From Vibrio plantisponsor (lineage in GTDB: Bacteria; Pseudomonadota; Gammaproteobacteria; Enterobacterales; Vibrionaceae), in assembly GCF_013041605.1 (NCBI RefSeq), contig NZ_JABEQC010000004.1:186001-250000 (forward strand): a stretch of DNA of 64,000 bases, in the 5' to 3' direction. Both the position numbers and the translations under genes were made by a program. The number at the start of each line of letters is the position of its first letter. Within the stretch, counting starts at the first letter, position 1. Below are positions 17,627 to 27,009 of this stretch, piece by piece. Below the pieces are notes generated by a model, which saw only the letters and a program-made list of their open reading frames with translations, had not been told where the DNA came from and ran no database searches.

Positions 17627-18619
17627 TTATTTTTTAGCGAAAATTTCGTCTAAAATTTCTTTATATTGATCGTTTGTTTTGGCTAAGAACTTAGTAAAGT
17701 CTTCACCATTTTGATATGCGCCATCCCAACCGTTACGTTTACGAGCTTCAGCCCACTCAGGCGTCTCAACCATGTTTTTAAGTGTTGTGCCCCAGTAAGC
17801 AACTGCGTAATCAGGCATATCTTTTGGTCCGAACAGACCACGCCAGTTTTCAAACGTTGTATCAATACCTTGCTCTTTCACTGTCGGGATATCCGCGATA
17901 GCACCTTCACCAACACGCTTGTCTGCCGTCTGTGCTAATGCGCGTAGGTTGCCGCTTTTCACCAACTGAACTACGTCACCAAGCCCTGTAGAAATAAGGT
18001 CTACGTGTCCACCCAATACTTGAGCAACCGCACCGCCGTCTTGGAAAGAGATGTAGTCAATCTGATTTAACTTAGGTACACCAGCAGCCTTAGCAACCAT
18101 TAGGAACTGAATGTGGTCCATACTACCCGCAGAAGAAGTGCCACCAATTTTCACGGATTTTGGATCCTTTTTTAGAGCATCCATCACTTCTTTGATTGAG
18201 GTATATTTAGAATCCTTAGAAACAACAAACGCACCATAGTCGGTAATTAATCGAGCAAGTGGCGTAGTATCTTGGTAGCTATATTTACTTGCTCCGGTTA
18301 AATGAGTAAGCAGAATTGGTGGAGAGTAAACCGAGATTAAGTTGTCTTTACCAGCTTGAGTCTGCATGTAAGCCAAGTTTACTGCACCACCACCACCAGG
18401 TCGGTTGGTAATCGGCATATTGGATTCAACTAGCTGAGTATCTTTCAGAGTTTTTGCGACTGTACGGATGGTTAAATCCCAGCCACCACCAGCACCAGCT
18501 GGAGCAACAAAAGACATAGTTTTAGGTGGGTAGTCCTTTGCTACTGCACTACTCAACGGCATAAATGCGACAGAAGCTAGGGCGGTACCAATCATTACAC
18601 TTTTGATATTCATGTTCAT
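17627..18619 (-). CDS. tctC: tripartite tricarboxylate transporter substrate-binding protein TctC
   Basis: A 330-residue periplasmic binding protein of the Bug/TctC family. A signal peptide ends near AVAKDYP (cleavage about residue 28). The mature protein shows FVAPAGAGGGWDLT, the GGTSSAGSMDH substrate loop, and a mid-region GHVDLISTGLGDV. It is first in tctCBA and probably delivers citrate. Two copies of the candidate DpiA motif lie upstream (62 and 147 bases from the start). Confidence 0.92.
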   Translation of the reverse strand: MNMNIKSVMIGTALASVAFMPLSSAVAKDYPPKTMSFVAPAGAGGGWDLTIRTVAKTLKDTQLVESNMPITNRPGGGGAVNLAYMQTQAGKDNLISVYSPPILLTHLTGASKYSYQDTTPLARLITDYGAFVVSKDSKYTSIKEVMDALKKDPKSVKIGGTSSAGSMDHIQFLMVAKAAGVPKLNQIDYISFQDGGAVAQVLGGHVDLISTGLGDVVQLVKSGNLRALAQTADKRVGEGAIADIPTVKEQGIDTTFENWRGLFGPKDMPDYAVAYWGTTLKNMVETPEWAEARKRNGWDGAYQNGEDFTKFLAKTNDQYKEILDEIFAKK

Positions 18620-18680
18620 GGAAATTCCTATTATTGTTATTGGAAACTATCCAACACTTCGCTAATTTATTTTCATCAGC

Positions 18681-18699
18681 TTGGCGTCGATGAATTAAT
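18681..18699 (-). promoter_or_regulatory. candidate DpiA operator, tctC proximal copy
   Basis: The plus strand reads TTGGCGTCGATGAATTAAT, 62 bases before tctC. It shares TGGCGT and ATGAATT with the citC copy. Confidence 0.42.
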
Positions 18700-18765
18700 T
18701 ATCCATGAGAGCTGTAATGTTATTTGTGAGTTAAAACTCTTAAGACTAGTTCTTTAATGCTGAAA

Positions 18766-18784
18766 ATGGCGTTAATGAATTTTA
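18766..18784 (-). promoter_or_regulatory. candidate DpiA operator, tctC distal copy
   Basis: The plus strand reads ATGGCGTTAATGAATTTTA, almost identical to the citC copy. It is 147 bases before tctC and 86 bases before the divergent YeeZ-like gene. Together with the proximal copy it suggests cooperative binding. Confidence 0.48.
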
Positions 18785-18869
18785 GTAATCGCCCTTCTAC
18801 AGAGAACAATTAGTATTTCAGTGGTACAAGCGATAGTATTTGGCTACAGCCATTTTTAAAGGTAACGCA

Positions 18870-19688
18870 ATGAAACGAATCGCTATTATTGGAGCAGGCT
18901 GGTTGGGTCTACCGTTAGCCAAGCAACTGGATAAACTAGGCTATTCGGTGTTCGCCAGTAGAACCTCTGACTTAGGTCTGTCAGAACTGAAACAAAACGG
19001 AATCGCCGGTTTTGTTTGTGACCTCAATAACCCGCAAAAGCTTGCTGACACACTTGCCGAATACAACATTGATACCGTTGTTGGTAGCTTTCCTCCTGGC
19101 TTTCGCCGTGGACAAGGGGATGAATACATTACCCAATGGCAAGCTTTAACTGAGCGAGCGAACTCTGCGGGAGTCAGTAAGTTGGTCATGATAAGTTCAA
19201 CCACCGTCTATCCAGACCGCGCTCAAGATATGTATGAACAGGATGCTTCTCTTGAACTGGCTACAAATAACGATGAATTCTCAGCCAATGCGAAGAAGAT
19301 GTTGCAGGCAGAACAAACTGTAATAGACTCTGGCTTGGATTACGTCATTGTTCGATGCAGTGGTCTTATTGGACCCGATCGCCACCCTGCCCGCTTTGCT
19401 TCAAGGTTAAAACAGGTCAGTCGATTGGCTCCTGCAAACATGCTGCACCTTTATGATGCTATCGGAGCGACGGTTTTTGCTATCGAGCACCTCAACCATA
19501 CGGTAGTCAATGCCACCACTCCTGCGACAGTAAGCAAAGCCGAGTTCTATCAAGCCGCTCTTAAAGCCGCAAATTTGGATGAAGAACTCCCTCCGATTGT
19601 TGATGTAGCAGACAAGCGAATTGTCAGCGACAAACTCATTAAAGCGGGATACAAGTTTCACTATTCTCACACTCTGGAGGCCTTGTAA
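18870..19688 (+). CDS. NAD(P)-binding SDR-family protein (YeeZ-like)
   Basis: A 272-residue cytoplasmic Rossmann-fold protein resembling E. coli YeeZ. The nucleotide-binding GAGWLGLPLA lies at residues 8-17, STTVYPD in the middle, and VRCSGLIGPDRHPARF further on. It is an atypical extended SDR, and I do not know its substrate. The start at 18870 has AAAGG seven bases upstream; the longer reading to 18840 lacks this. The next gene starts four bases after its stop, so the two are probably co-transcribed. Confidence 0.8.
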   Translation: MKRIAIIGAGWLGLPLAKQLDKLGYSVFASRTSDLGLSELKQNGIAGFVCDLNNPQKLADTLAEYNIDTVVGSFPPGFRRGQGDEYITQWQALTERANSAGVSKLVMISSTTVYPDRAQDMYEQDASLELATNNDEFSANAKKMLQAEQTVIDSGLDYVIVRCSGLIGPDRHPARFASRLKQVSRLAPANMLHLYDAIGATVFAIEHLNHTVVNATTPATVSKAEFYQAALKAANLDEELPPIVDVADKRIVSDKLIKAGYKFHYSHTLEAL

Positions 19689-19692
19689 GGCG

Positions 19693-20325
19693 ATGAGTAA
19701 ACGAATTTATCAGCATTTAGAAACGCTTTGGCAATATATGCAAATGGGCCATCAGCTACAAAAAGCCGATGTCCTCATTGTTCTTGGAAGCAACGATACC
19801 CGTGTCGCCGAAGTTGCAGCGTCCCTTTATCATCAAGGCTTGGCTCCTTTGGTTGTATTCTCTGGCGGTCATGGTCGTTTCACTGAAGGATTGTTTGAGC
19901 GCAGCGAAGCAGTGACTTTTGCTGAAGTAGCAAAAGACTGCGGCTTACCAAGTGACGCAATATTGCTGGAGCCTCGCTCTTCTAACAGCGGTGAAAACGT
20001 ACTTTTCACCTATGAGCTTTTAAAGAAAAAAGGCATCACAGCTAAAAAAATCATCTTGGTTCAAAAGCCGTATATGGAAAGACGAGCCTATGCGACTTTC
20101 ATGCAGCAATGGCCAGAAGAACTGGAATCACTGCAAGTCACATCTCAAGCGAATAGTTTCTTTGATTATCTGACTGAAGACCTGACATTAGACTTCGTTG
20201 TCGAAGCGCTGATTGGTGATTTTGAACGTATTCAGAATTACCCTGCGAAAGGCTTCCAGATTGAGCAGGAAATCCCTGAAGATGTATTGCAAGCCTATCA
20301 GGCATTAAAACCTTTAGCAGCTTAA
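19693..20325 (+). CDS. YdcF-family (DUF218) protein
   Basis: A 210-residue cytoplasmic DUF218 protein. It shows ADVLIVLGSNDTR near residue 25, VVFSGGHGR, EPRSSNSGENV and KPYMERRAYATF, which are the ordered family blocks (the E. coli YdcF fold binds AdoMet-like ligands). No signal or membrane segment is present, unlike ElyC at 53461-54252, the other DUF218 protein in the window. The start uses TAAGGCG, itself part of the previous gene's end. Confidence 0.85.
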   Translation: MSKRIYQHLETLWQYMQMGHQLQKADVLIVLGSNDTRVAEVAASLYHQGLAPLVVFSGGHGRFTEGLFERSEAVTFAEVAKDCGLPSDAILLEPRSSNSGENVLFTYELLKKKGITAKKIILVQKPYMERRAYATFMQQWPEELESLQVTSQANSFFDYLTEDLTLDFVVEALIGDFERIQNYPAKGFQIEQEIPEDVLQAYQALKPLAA

Positions 20326-20349
20326 TACAGGCCCTCGTTTATGAACTAA

Positions 20350-20376
20350 AAAAGGATGGCAATCCCATCCTTTTAT
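20350..20376. terminator. bidirectional terminator between the YdcF-like gene and tdk
   Basis: AAAAGGATGG / CCATCCTTTT stem with loop CAATC and A/T flanks on both sides, between two convergent genes. Confidence 0.8.
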
Positions 20377-20390
20377 TTATCTGCTTTTCG

Positions 20391-20969
20391 CTATTTACCT
20401 AATGCTTCTTTGTAATGCATTCGGCATACAGAGACGTATTTGTCGTTGCCACCAATCGCAACCTGATCACCTTCGGAGATCGCATTGCCATGTTCATCGG
20501 TACGGATAACCATGTTCGCTTTGCGTCCGCAGTGACAAATGGTTTTCAGTTCCACCAGCTTATCTGCCCATGAAAGTAGATACTTACTACCTTCAAACAA
20601 TTCACCAAGAAAGTCGGTACGCAGGCCATAGCACAGTACTGGGATATGAAGCTTATCAACCACTTCTGTTAATTGATAAACCTGCTCTTTAGACAGGAAC
20701 TGACACTCATCAACCAGCACGCAGTGACGCTTTTCATCTTCATTGAGACTTTTTATCACATCAAAAAGGTTGGTTTCGGCTTGAAATAGATGTGCCTCTG
20801 CTTCCAGACCAATACGTGAGCTCACTTTACCAATGCCATAGCGGTCATCAATTGCTGCGGTAAAGATAACAGGTGTCATCCCACGTTCTTGATAGTTAAA
20901 AGACGATTGCAGCAGTGTGGTTGATTTACCTGCATTCATTGCAGAGTAGTAAAAATACATCTGAGCCAA
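20391..20969 (-). CDS. tdk: thymidine kinase
   Basis: A 192-residue type II thymidine kinase that phosphorylates thymidine with ATP in the pyrimidine salvage pathway. The P-loop is [13 protein letters not shown] (residues 9-21) and the Walker B/DECQF motif is LVDECQFLS. The lasso region contains zinc ligands (CHC...C), and VSVCRMH follows near the C-terminus. Length is normal. It is monocistronic and convergent with the YdcF-like gene. Confidence 0.95.
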   Translation of the reverse strand: MAQMYFYYSAMNAGKSTTLLQSSFNYQERGMTPVIFTAAIDDRYGIGKVSSRIGLEAEAHLFQAETNLFDVIKSLNEDEKRHCVLVDECQFLSKEQVYQLTEVVDKLHIPVLCYGLRTDFLGELFEGSKYLLSWADKLVELKTICHCGRKANMVIRTDEHGNAISEGDQVAIGGNDKYVSVCRMHYKEALGK

Positions 20970-21044
20970 GGGACAAATTTCCTATCTTATTCAAAATCAT
21001 TTTGTCGGGATTATACAAAGCAAAGAGAATGCTTACTTTGATCC

Positions 21045-21084
21045 ACTATCAGTTAGACAATAAAACTATCAGTTAGACAATAAA
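21045..21084. repeat. 20-bp perfect tandem duplication
   Basis: ACTATCAGTTAGACAATAAA occurs twice back to back, just downstream of the aspS terminator and upstream of tdk. It is a recent local duplication with no coding content. Confidence 0.9.
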
Positions 21085-21108
21085 AAGGGTGGCTAGTTAG
21101 CCACCCTC
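21085..21108 (-). terminator. Rho-independent terminator of aspS
   Basis: GGGTGGCTA / TAGCCACCC stem. On the minus strand it is followed by TTTTTATTG, which is supplied by the end of the tandem duplication. Confidence 0.8.
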
Positions 21109-21123
21109 AAATCAATGCAGAAT

Positions 21124-22899
21124 TTACTCTGCTTTTTCTTTCGCAACAGTTACAGCAATTGCCAACTCTTCAAGAGCCGCTGGGTTTGCCAAACTTGGCG
21201 CATCTGTCATCAGACACGCAGCAGCAGTTGTTTTAGGGAACGCGATAACATCACGGATGTTATCTGTACCACATAGCAGCATCACTAGACGGTCAAGACC
21301 GAATGCAAGACCCGCGTGTGGAGGCGTACCAAACTTAAGTGCATCCAATAGGAAACCGAACTTAAGTTGTTGTTCGTCAGCTTCAATACCTAGGATATCG
21401 AATACCGCTGCCTGCATTTTCGCATCGTGAATACGTACAGAACCGCCACCCACTTCGTAGCCGTTTAGTACCATGTCGTATGCGTTAGATAGCGCAGCAG
21501 TCGGGTTCGCCTTCAACTCTTCTGGAGTCATGTTCAGAGGAGACGTGAATGGGTGGTGCATTGCTGCAACATTACCTTCACCGTCGCTTTCAAACATTGG
21601 GAAGTCGATAACCCATAGCGGAGCCCAAGCTGAAGTATCGGTTAGCTCTAGGTCTTTACCTACTTTCAGACGTAGCGCACCAATTGCTTCAGCAACGATG
21701 TTCGCTTTGTCTGCACCAAATAGGATGATATCGCCATTTTGAGCACCAGTACGTTCGATGATTGACGCAATGATCTCTTCAGTCAGGAATTTCGCTACTG
21801 GAGATTGAATGCCTTCAGCGCCTGCTGCTAGATCATTCACCTTCATCCATGCCAGACCTTTCGCACCGTAAATCGCTACGAATGACGTGTATTCATCGAT
21901 TTGCTTACGGCTAAGTGCCGCACCGCCTGGTACGCGTAGAGCAGCAACACGGCCGTTCTCATCGTTTGCTGGGCCAGAGAATACTTTGAAATCTACGTCT
22001 TTAAGCAGATCAGCAACATCAACTAGCTCTAGCGGGTTACGTAGGTCAGGCTTATCGCTACCAAAACGACGCAAAGCTTCTGAGTAAGGCATGATTGGGA
22101 ACTCACCCAAGTCTACACCTTTCAGCTCTAACCACATTTCGCGAATCATCTTTTCAGTCACAGCGCGAACTTGTTCTGCGCTCATGAATGAAGTTTCGAT
22201 ATCGATCTGAGTGAATTCAGGCTGACGGTCAGCACGTAAGTCTTCGTCACGGAAACACTTAACGATTTGGTAGTAACGGTCAAAACCAGACATCATCAGC
22301 AGCTGTTTGAATAGCTGAGGAGACTGAGGAAGCGCGTAGAAGCTACCTTTGTGAACACGGCTTGGAACCAAGTAGTCACGAGCACCTTCAGGTGTTGCTT
22401 TAGTCAGTACTGGTGTTTCGATATCTAGGAAATCGTTGCTGTCTAGGAAACGGCGAACAAAGCTTGATGCTTTGGCACGTAGCTTAATACGGTCGCTCAT
22501 TTCTGGACGACGTAGGTCCAAGTAACGATATTTCAGACGTTGCTCTTCTGAGTTCTTCTGGTTGAAGTCTAGAGGCAGCACATCACTACGGTTGATAATA
22601 GAAAGGCCAGTCGCCAGAATCTCTACTTCACCGGTTGTCATGTCTTTGTTGATTTGGCTTTCTGGACGAGCGCGAACTTCACCCGTCAACTTGATACAGA
22701 ACTCATTACGAAGTTGGTTAGCAACTTCAAAGACGTCTGCCATATCCGGATCAACAACCACCTGAACGATACCTTCACGATCTCGCATATCAATGAAGAT
22801 AAGACCGCCTAAATCACGACGACGGTTAACCCAACCGCACAGCTCCACAGTTTGTCCTGCAAGGGACTTGTTCAGGTGACCACAATAATGGCTACGCAT
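21124..22899 (-). CDS. aspS: aspartyl-tRNA synthetase
   Basis: A 591-residue class IIb synthetase of the bacterial type that charges tRNA-Asp. An N-terminal OB-fold (about 1-105) binds the anticodon. Motif 2 is [16 protein letters not shown] and motif 3 is [12 protein letters not shown]. The bacterial insertion (GAD-like) domain lies between about 285 and 420. Length is typical. It is essential for translation and shows no anomaly. Confidence 0.97.
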   Translation of the reverse strand: MRSHYCGHLNKSLAGQTVELCGWVNRRRDLGGLIFIDMRDREGIVQVVVDPDMADVFEVANQLRNEFCIKLTGEVRARPESQINKDMTTGEVEILATGLSIINRSDVLPLDFNQKNSEEQRLKYRYLDLRRPEMSDRIKLRAKASSFVRRFLDSNDFLDIETPVLTKATPEGARDYLVPSRVHKGSFYALPQSPQLFKQLLMMSGFDRYYQIVKCFRDEDLRADRQPEFTQIDIETSFMSAEQVRAVTEKMIREMWLELKGVDLGEFPIMPYSEALRRFGSDKPDLRNPLELVDVADLLKDVDFKVFSGPANDENGRVAALRVPGGAALSRKQIDEYTSFVAIYGAKGLAWMKVNDLAAGAEGIQSPVAKFLTEEIIASIIERTGAQNGDIILFGADKANIVAEAIGALRLKVGKDLELTDTSAWAPLWVIDFPMFESDGEGNVAAMHHPFTSPLNMTPEELKANPTAALSNAYDMVLNGYEVGGGSVRIHDAKMQAAVFDILGIEADEQQLKFGFLLDALKFGTPPHAGLAFGLDRLVMLLCGTDNIRDVIAFPKTTAAACLMTDAPSLANPAALEELAIAVTVAKEKAE

Positions 22900-23231
22900 A
22901 ATGAAATTCCCAATCTCTTAATAAGTCATCAAATTCTATGCGACACAGTCGGCTCTGTTGAAGCAGTTGTAAACAACAACTTTTCTTCAAGAAAGGACTC
23001 TGCCACGGAAAAGTTCCATTTATACGCTGAAAGACGTATAAAATCGACCTTCCAGAATACAATTTGTTGTGTTTTATCCATCGTTGCTGACATTTAGTAC
23101 AATAAACCGCCATTTTAGCGACAATAGCATCTGCAACATGGAAAAATTGGCGCTGATTATAGCGCTAAAGTATCGTATTCTTCAAAACTCTCGTGACGAT
23201 AAACAACAAAAAAGAGCAAACAACACTGGCT
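22900..23231. other. intergenic between aspS and the DUF72 gene
   Basis: 332 bases carrying the divergent promoters. No convincing gene or RNA structure was recognised. An in-frame GTG at 23193 could extend the DUF72 gene into it but has no ribosome site. Confidence 0.5.
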
Positions 23232-24104
23232 ATGGATGCAATGGAATACCCTCTTCGACTCGGACTGACGATGTGGTCTCACCCTTTCTGGCAGCAGCAT
23301 TTCTACGGAAGTGGTACTCAAGCATCTCAGCGACTCGAAAAATACGCTCAGGTATTTCATACGGTAGAAGGTAACACCACCTTTTACGCCTCTCCGTCAC
23401 CTGCGACAGTCAACAATTGGAAAGCGGCAACACCTGAGTCATTCCGATTTACGTTTAAACTGCCGAAATCCATTACTCACCAGAGCATGTTGAATGGTTG
23501 TCAGGACGAACTGAAAGCCTTCATGAGCCTGATGGAACCGTTACATGACAAAGTGGGTATGTGGACCATTCAACTGCCTGCTGCTTTTGGTCCAACTCAT
23601 CTGGAGCAGTTAAAAAAGTTTCGACGCTATTTTCCAGCGCAGTTTCCTTTGGGTGTGGAAGTAAGACACCCAAGCTTTTTCGCTAAAGGGGAAGCAGAGA
23701 AAGCGTTAAATCAATGGCTGAACGAAGAAAATATCGACCGCATCATTATGGATAGCCGCCCTCTCTTCTCGGCAGAACGCACATCCGAAGCCATTATTGA
23801 TGCACAGCAGAAAAAGCCCAGAGTGCCGGTTCATGCGATTTCGACAGGGAATAAACCGATGATTCGTTTTATCGGACACCCTGACATGGACGCCAACATG
23901 CCATTCTTCGAACCTTGGGTTCAAAAGCTGCCGACTTGGATTGCTGAGGGCAAGCAACCTTATGTGATGATTCACACCCCAGACAACAACTACGCTCCGG
24001 AATTAGCACTGGCGATTTACCAGCGTTTACAAAGCGTTACTGCTCTGCCGGATTTAGCGGTATTCCCTGCTCAAAGCGATACAAATCAGCTAAGTATGTT
24101 TTAG
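23232..24104 (+). CDS. DUF72 (YecE-like) protein
   Basis: A protein of about 290 residues with a TIM-barrel-like DUF72 domain. It has LGLTMWSHPFWQQ at the start, VEGNTTFYASPS, FKLPKSITH, VEVRHPSFF and the late MIHTPDNNYAPELA. It is cytoplasmic and of unproven function; a phosphodiesterase/hydrolase-like role is sometimes suggested for the family. The start is uncertain among GTG 23193, ATG 23232 and ATG 23241, none with a good ribosome site. The ORF is divergent from aspS. Confidence 0.85.
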   Translation: MDAMEYPLRLGLTMWSHPFWQQHFYGSGTQASQRLEKYAQVFHTVEGNTTFYASPSPATVNNWKAATPESFRFTFKLPKSITHQSMLNGCQDELKAFMSLMEPLHDKVGMWTIQLPAAFGPTHLEQLKKFRRYFPAQFPLGVEVRHPSFFAKGEAEKALNQWLNEENIDRIIMDSRPLFSAERTSEAIIDAQQKKPRVPVHAISTGNKPMIRFIGHPDMDANMPFFEPWVQKLPTWIAEGKQPYVMIHTPDNNYAPELALAIYQRLQSVTALPDLAVFPAQSDTNQLSMF

Positions 24105-24216
24105 AAAAAAGTACTTCGGCGTTTTAGAAAGAAATACATAAGCTGCATTTAATGACAGACGCCACATTTTTTCATAAAATACGCGCCTTTTCTTGAACCA
24201 TCTACTGTTTAAGTAG

Positions 24217-24972
<756 letters not shown>

Positions 24973-24978
24973 GATTTC

Positions 24979-25014
24979 AGAAGCTGAAGTACTGCCCTTA
25001 CCTTCAGCTTCTCT
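24979..25014 (+). promoter_or_regulatory. hairpin between cmoA and cmoB
   Basis: AGAAGCTGAAG / CTTCAGCTTCT 11-bp perfect stem with a 12-base loop, followed by CTTTATTG. It looks like a weak terminator or attenuator between the two genes. Confidence 0.6.
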
Positions 25015-25056
25015 TTATTGTTTTTAGGGTCTCAAATTTTTTGATTAGGATTCTCC

Positions 25057-26028
25057 ATGTTGAATTTTGCTAATGTCTATCAATTGCTTGCACAAGACAC
25101 ACGCCTGCAACCTTGGCTTAATGTCTTGCCTCAACAACTTACTGACTGGCAACAACAACCTCACGGTGACTTGGATCGCTGGTTGCGTGCTTTAAACAAA
25201 ATTTCTAGCTCACAACCTGATCATATAGACCTAAAAGAGTCGGTAACTGTCAGCAACAGTGAACCTCTGTCTGATGGTGAAAAGAAAAAACTGGAGAACT
25301 TGCTCAAGACTTTCCACCCTTGGCGTAAAGGTCCTTACCACCTGCACGGTATTCATATCGATACCGAATGGCGCTCAGACTGGAAATGGGATCGTCTGCT
25401 TCCTCATATTTCACCGTTAAAGAACCGTTCCGTATTGGATGTGGGTTGTGGTAACGGCTACCACATGTGGCGCATGCTCGGTGAAGGTGCATATCAAGTA
25501 ATTGGTATTGACCCTTCTGAGTTATTCCTAGTCCAGTTCGAAGCTGTACGTAAGCTGATGGGTGACAACCAGAAGGTGCACTTACTACCTCTTGGTATTG
25601 AGCAACTTCCTGAACTGAAAGCGTTTGATACTGTATTTAGCATGGGTGTGCTGTATCACCGTCGTTCCCCGATTGATCATTTGATTCAATTGAAGAACCA
25701 GCTTGTGTCTGGTGGTGAATTAGTATTAGAGACACTTGTCATCGAAGGCGATGAAAACGCCGTATTGGTTCCGTTTGACCGCTATGCACAGATGCGCAAT
25801 GTCTACTTCTTCCCATCCGCTTTAGCATTAAAAGCATGGTTAGAAAAAGTGGGCTTTGAAGACGTGAGAATCGTTGATGAGAACGTGACATCACTTGGTG
25901 AACAACGTAGCACCGAATGGATGACGCACAACTCTCTGCCAGATTACATCGACCCGAATGATCCGACCAAAACGGTCGAAGGTTATCCAGCACCACGTCG
26001 TGCAATTCTGGTTGCTAAAAACCCTTAA
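25057..26028 (+). CDS. cmoB: tRNA U34 carboxymethyltransferase CmoB
   Basis: A 323-residue enzyme that transfers the carboxymethyl group from carboxy-SAM to 5-hydroxyuridine-34 of tRNA. It shows [20 protein letters not shown], the [16 protein letters not shown] site and [12 protein letters not shown]. Length is standard. A further enzyme of the same modification route, cmoM, lies at 52562-53344. Confidence 0.95.
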   Translation: MLNFANVYQLLAQDTRLQPWLNVLPQQLTDWQQQPHGDLDRWLRALNKISSSQPDHIDLKESVTVSNSEPLSDGEKKKLENLLKTFHPWRKGPYHLHGIHIDTEWRSDWKWDRLLPHISPLKNRSVLDVGCGNGYHMWRMLGEGAYQVIGIDPSELFLVQFEAVRKLMGDNQKVHLLPLGIEQLPELKAFDTVFSMGVLYHRRSPIDHLIQLKNQLVSGGELVLETLVIEGDENAVLVPFDRYAQMRNVYFFPSALALKAWLEKVGFEDVRIVDENVTSLGEQRSTEWMTHNSLPDYIDPNDPTKTVEGYPAPRRAILVAKNP

Positions 26029-26052
26029 TCATTTTCGTATCGTTCTGAGTCT

Positions 26053-26082
26053 ACATAAAGTTGCAGCACTGCAACTTTATGT
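26053..26082. repeat. 30-bp near-perfect palindrome downstream of cmoB
   Basis: ACATAAAGTTGCAG and CTGCAACTTTATGT are exact inverse complements separated by two bases. No T run follows, so it is not a standard terminator. Confidence 0.85.
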
Positions 26083-26244
26083 GGTACCGCAAGCTAAGAG
26101 AGAGCCCAAGAAACCAGTAAATCGGGATATTTTGACACAGTTTTAACTCTCTCATCCTCTTTCAAAGTTATCCTACCCGCAGGATGAATTCGTCATCTTT
26201 GTCTCATCAAATATCACAGTAAAAACAAATAAATAAGGCCGTAA

Positions 26245-26988
26245 ATGTTTAAGCGCATAGCACCAATCGTAGCTCTAGGCTTTCTTTCTGGTTGTACCCT
26301 AATGAATGGTGATGAATATCATCAAGCTACTCTTACTGCGATTCAGCAGTCAAATGCCCAAATCACTAACGAAATAACCAATTTACAGCTTCAACTTAGC
26401 AATCAGAATGACTATATCGATAGCCTAGAAAGCAAAGTTCTGACTTTAGCGGATGATGTGAAAGGACTAAAAGTCATCGCAGAGAAGCGTGTACCGAAAA
26501 GTGTTAATAAGAAGTCTCCTACCTCTAAACAACTACTTGTGTCTAAGCCACAACCGCAACATAAACTGGTGCTGGGTGAAATCGAACACGTAGAAATCAA
26601 AGCGCTTGACCAAATCTTCGATGCCCGTGTCGATACTGGCGCAGCGACGTCTTCACTCAACGCCATTGATATTTCGGAATTTGAGCGCAACGGCAAGCAA
26701 TGGGTTCGTTTCCATTTATCAGACGGAGAGAACAAACCTGATGATTCTAATTGGATAGAATCGCCAATTGTACGTTACGTACGAATCCGCCAATCAACCA
26801 ATGAAGAGACTGAAAGACGTGCAGTTGTTCAGCTATGGGTTAAAATTGGTAGCATCAACGAAAAAACAGAATTTACGCTGGCAGACCGCTCTCAAATGAG
26901 CCATCCTATCTTGCTAGGGCGCGAGTTTATTCGTGATATAGCTGTAGTGGATGTGAGTCGTAAGTACATTCATACAGAGACAAATTAA
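26245..26988 (+). CDS. lipoprotein with retropepsin-like (RimK-associated protease) domain
   Basis: A 247-residue envelope protein. A signal peptide with an LSGC lipobox gives Cys17 as the lipidated residue. A short coiled coil (about 30-75) is followed by the family domain starting at LGEIEHVEIK. This has the DARVDTGAATSSLNA motif (Asp-Thr-Gly, as in retropepsins) and HPILLGREFIRDIAVVDV near the end. The family is often labelled ATP-dependent zinc protease, but the motif argues for an aspartic-protease fold. It is first in a three-gene cluster with the 7TM/transglutaminase-like and ATP-grasp genes, so it probably acts on the same peptide linkage or target. Confidence 0.82.
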   Translation: MFKRIAPIVALGFLSGCTLMNGDEYHQATLTAIQQSNAQITNEITNLQLQLSNQNDYIDSLESKVLTLADDVKGLKVIAEKRVPKSVNKKSPTSKQLLVSKPQPQHKLVLGEIEHVEIKALDQIFDARVDTGAATSSLNAIDISEFERNGKQWVRFHLSDGENKPDDSNWIESPIVRYVRIRQSTNEETERRAVVQLWVKIGSINEKTEFTLADRSQMSHPILLGREFIRDIAVVDVSRKYIHTETN

Positions 26989-27009
26989 TAACAAAAATAA
27001 AGGTAACTT

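Noticed and set aside
26053..26082. Terminator for cmoB
   Set aside because: No T run follows on either strand, so it is listed as a palindrome rather than a terminator.
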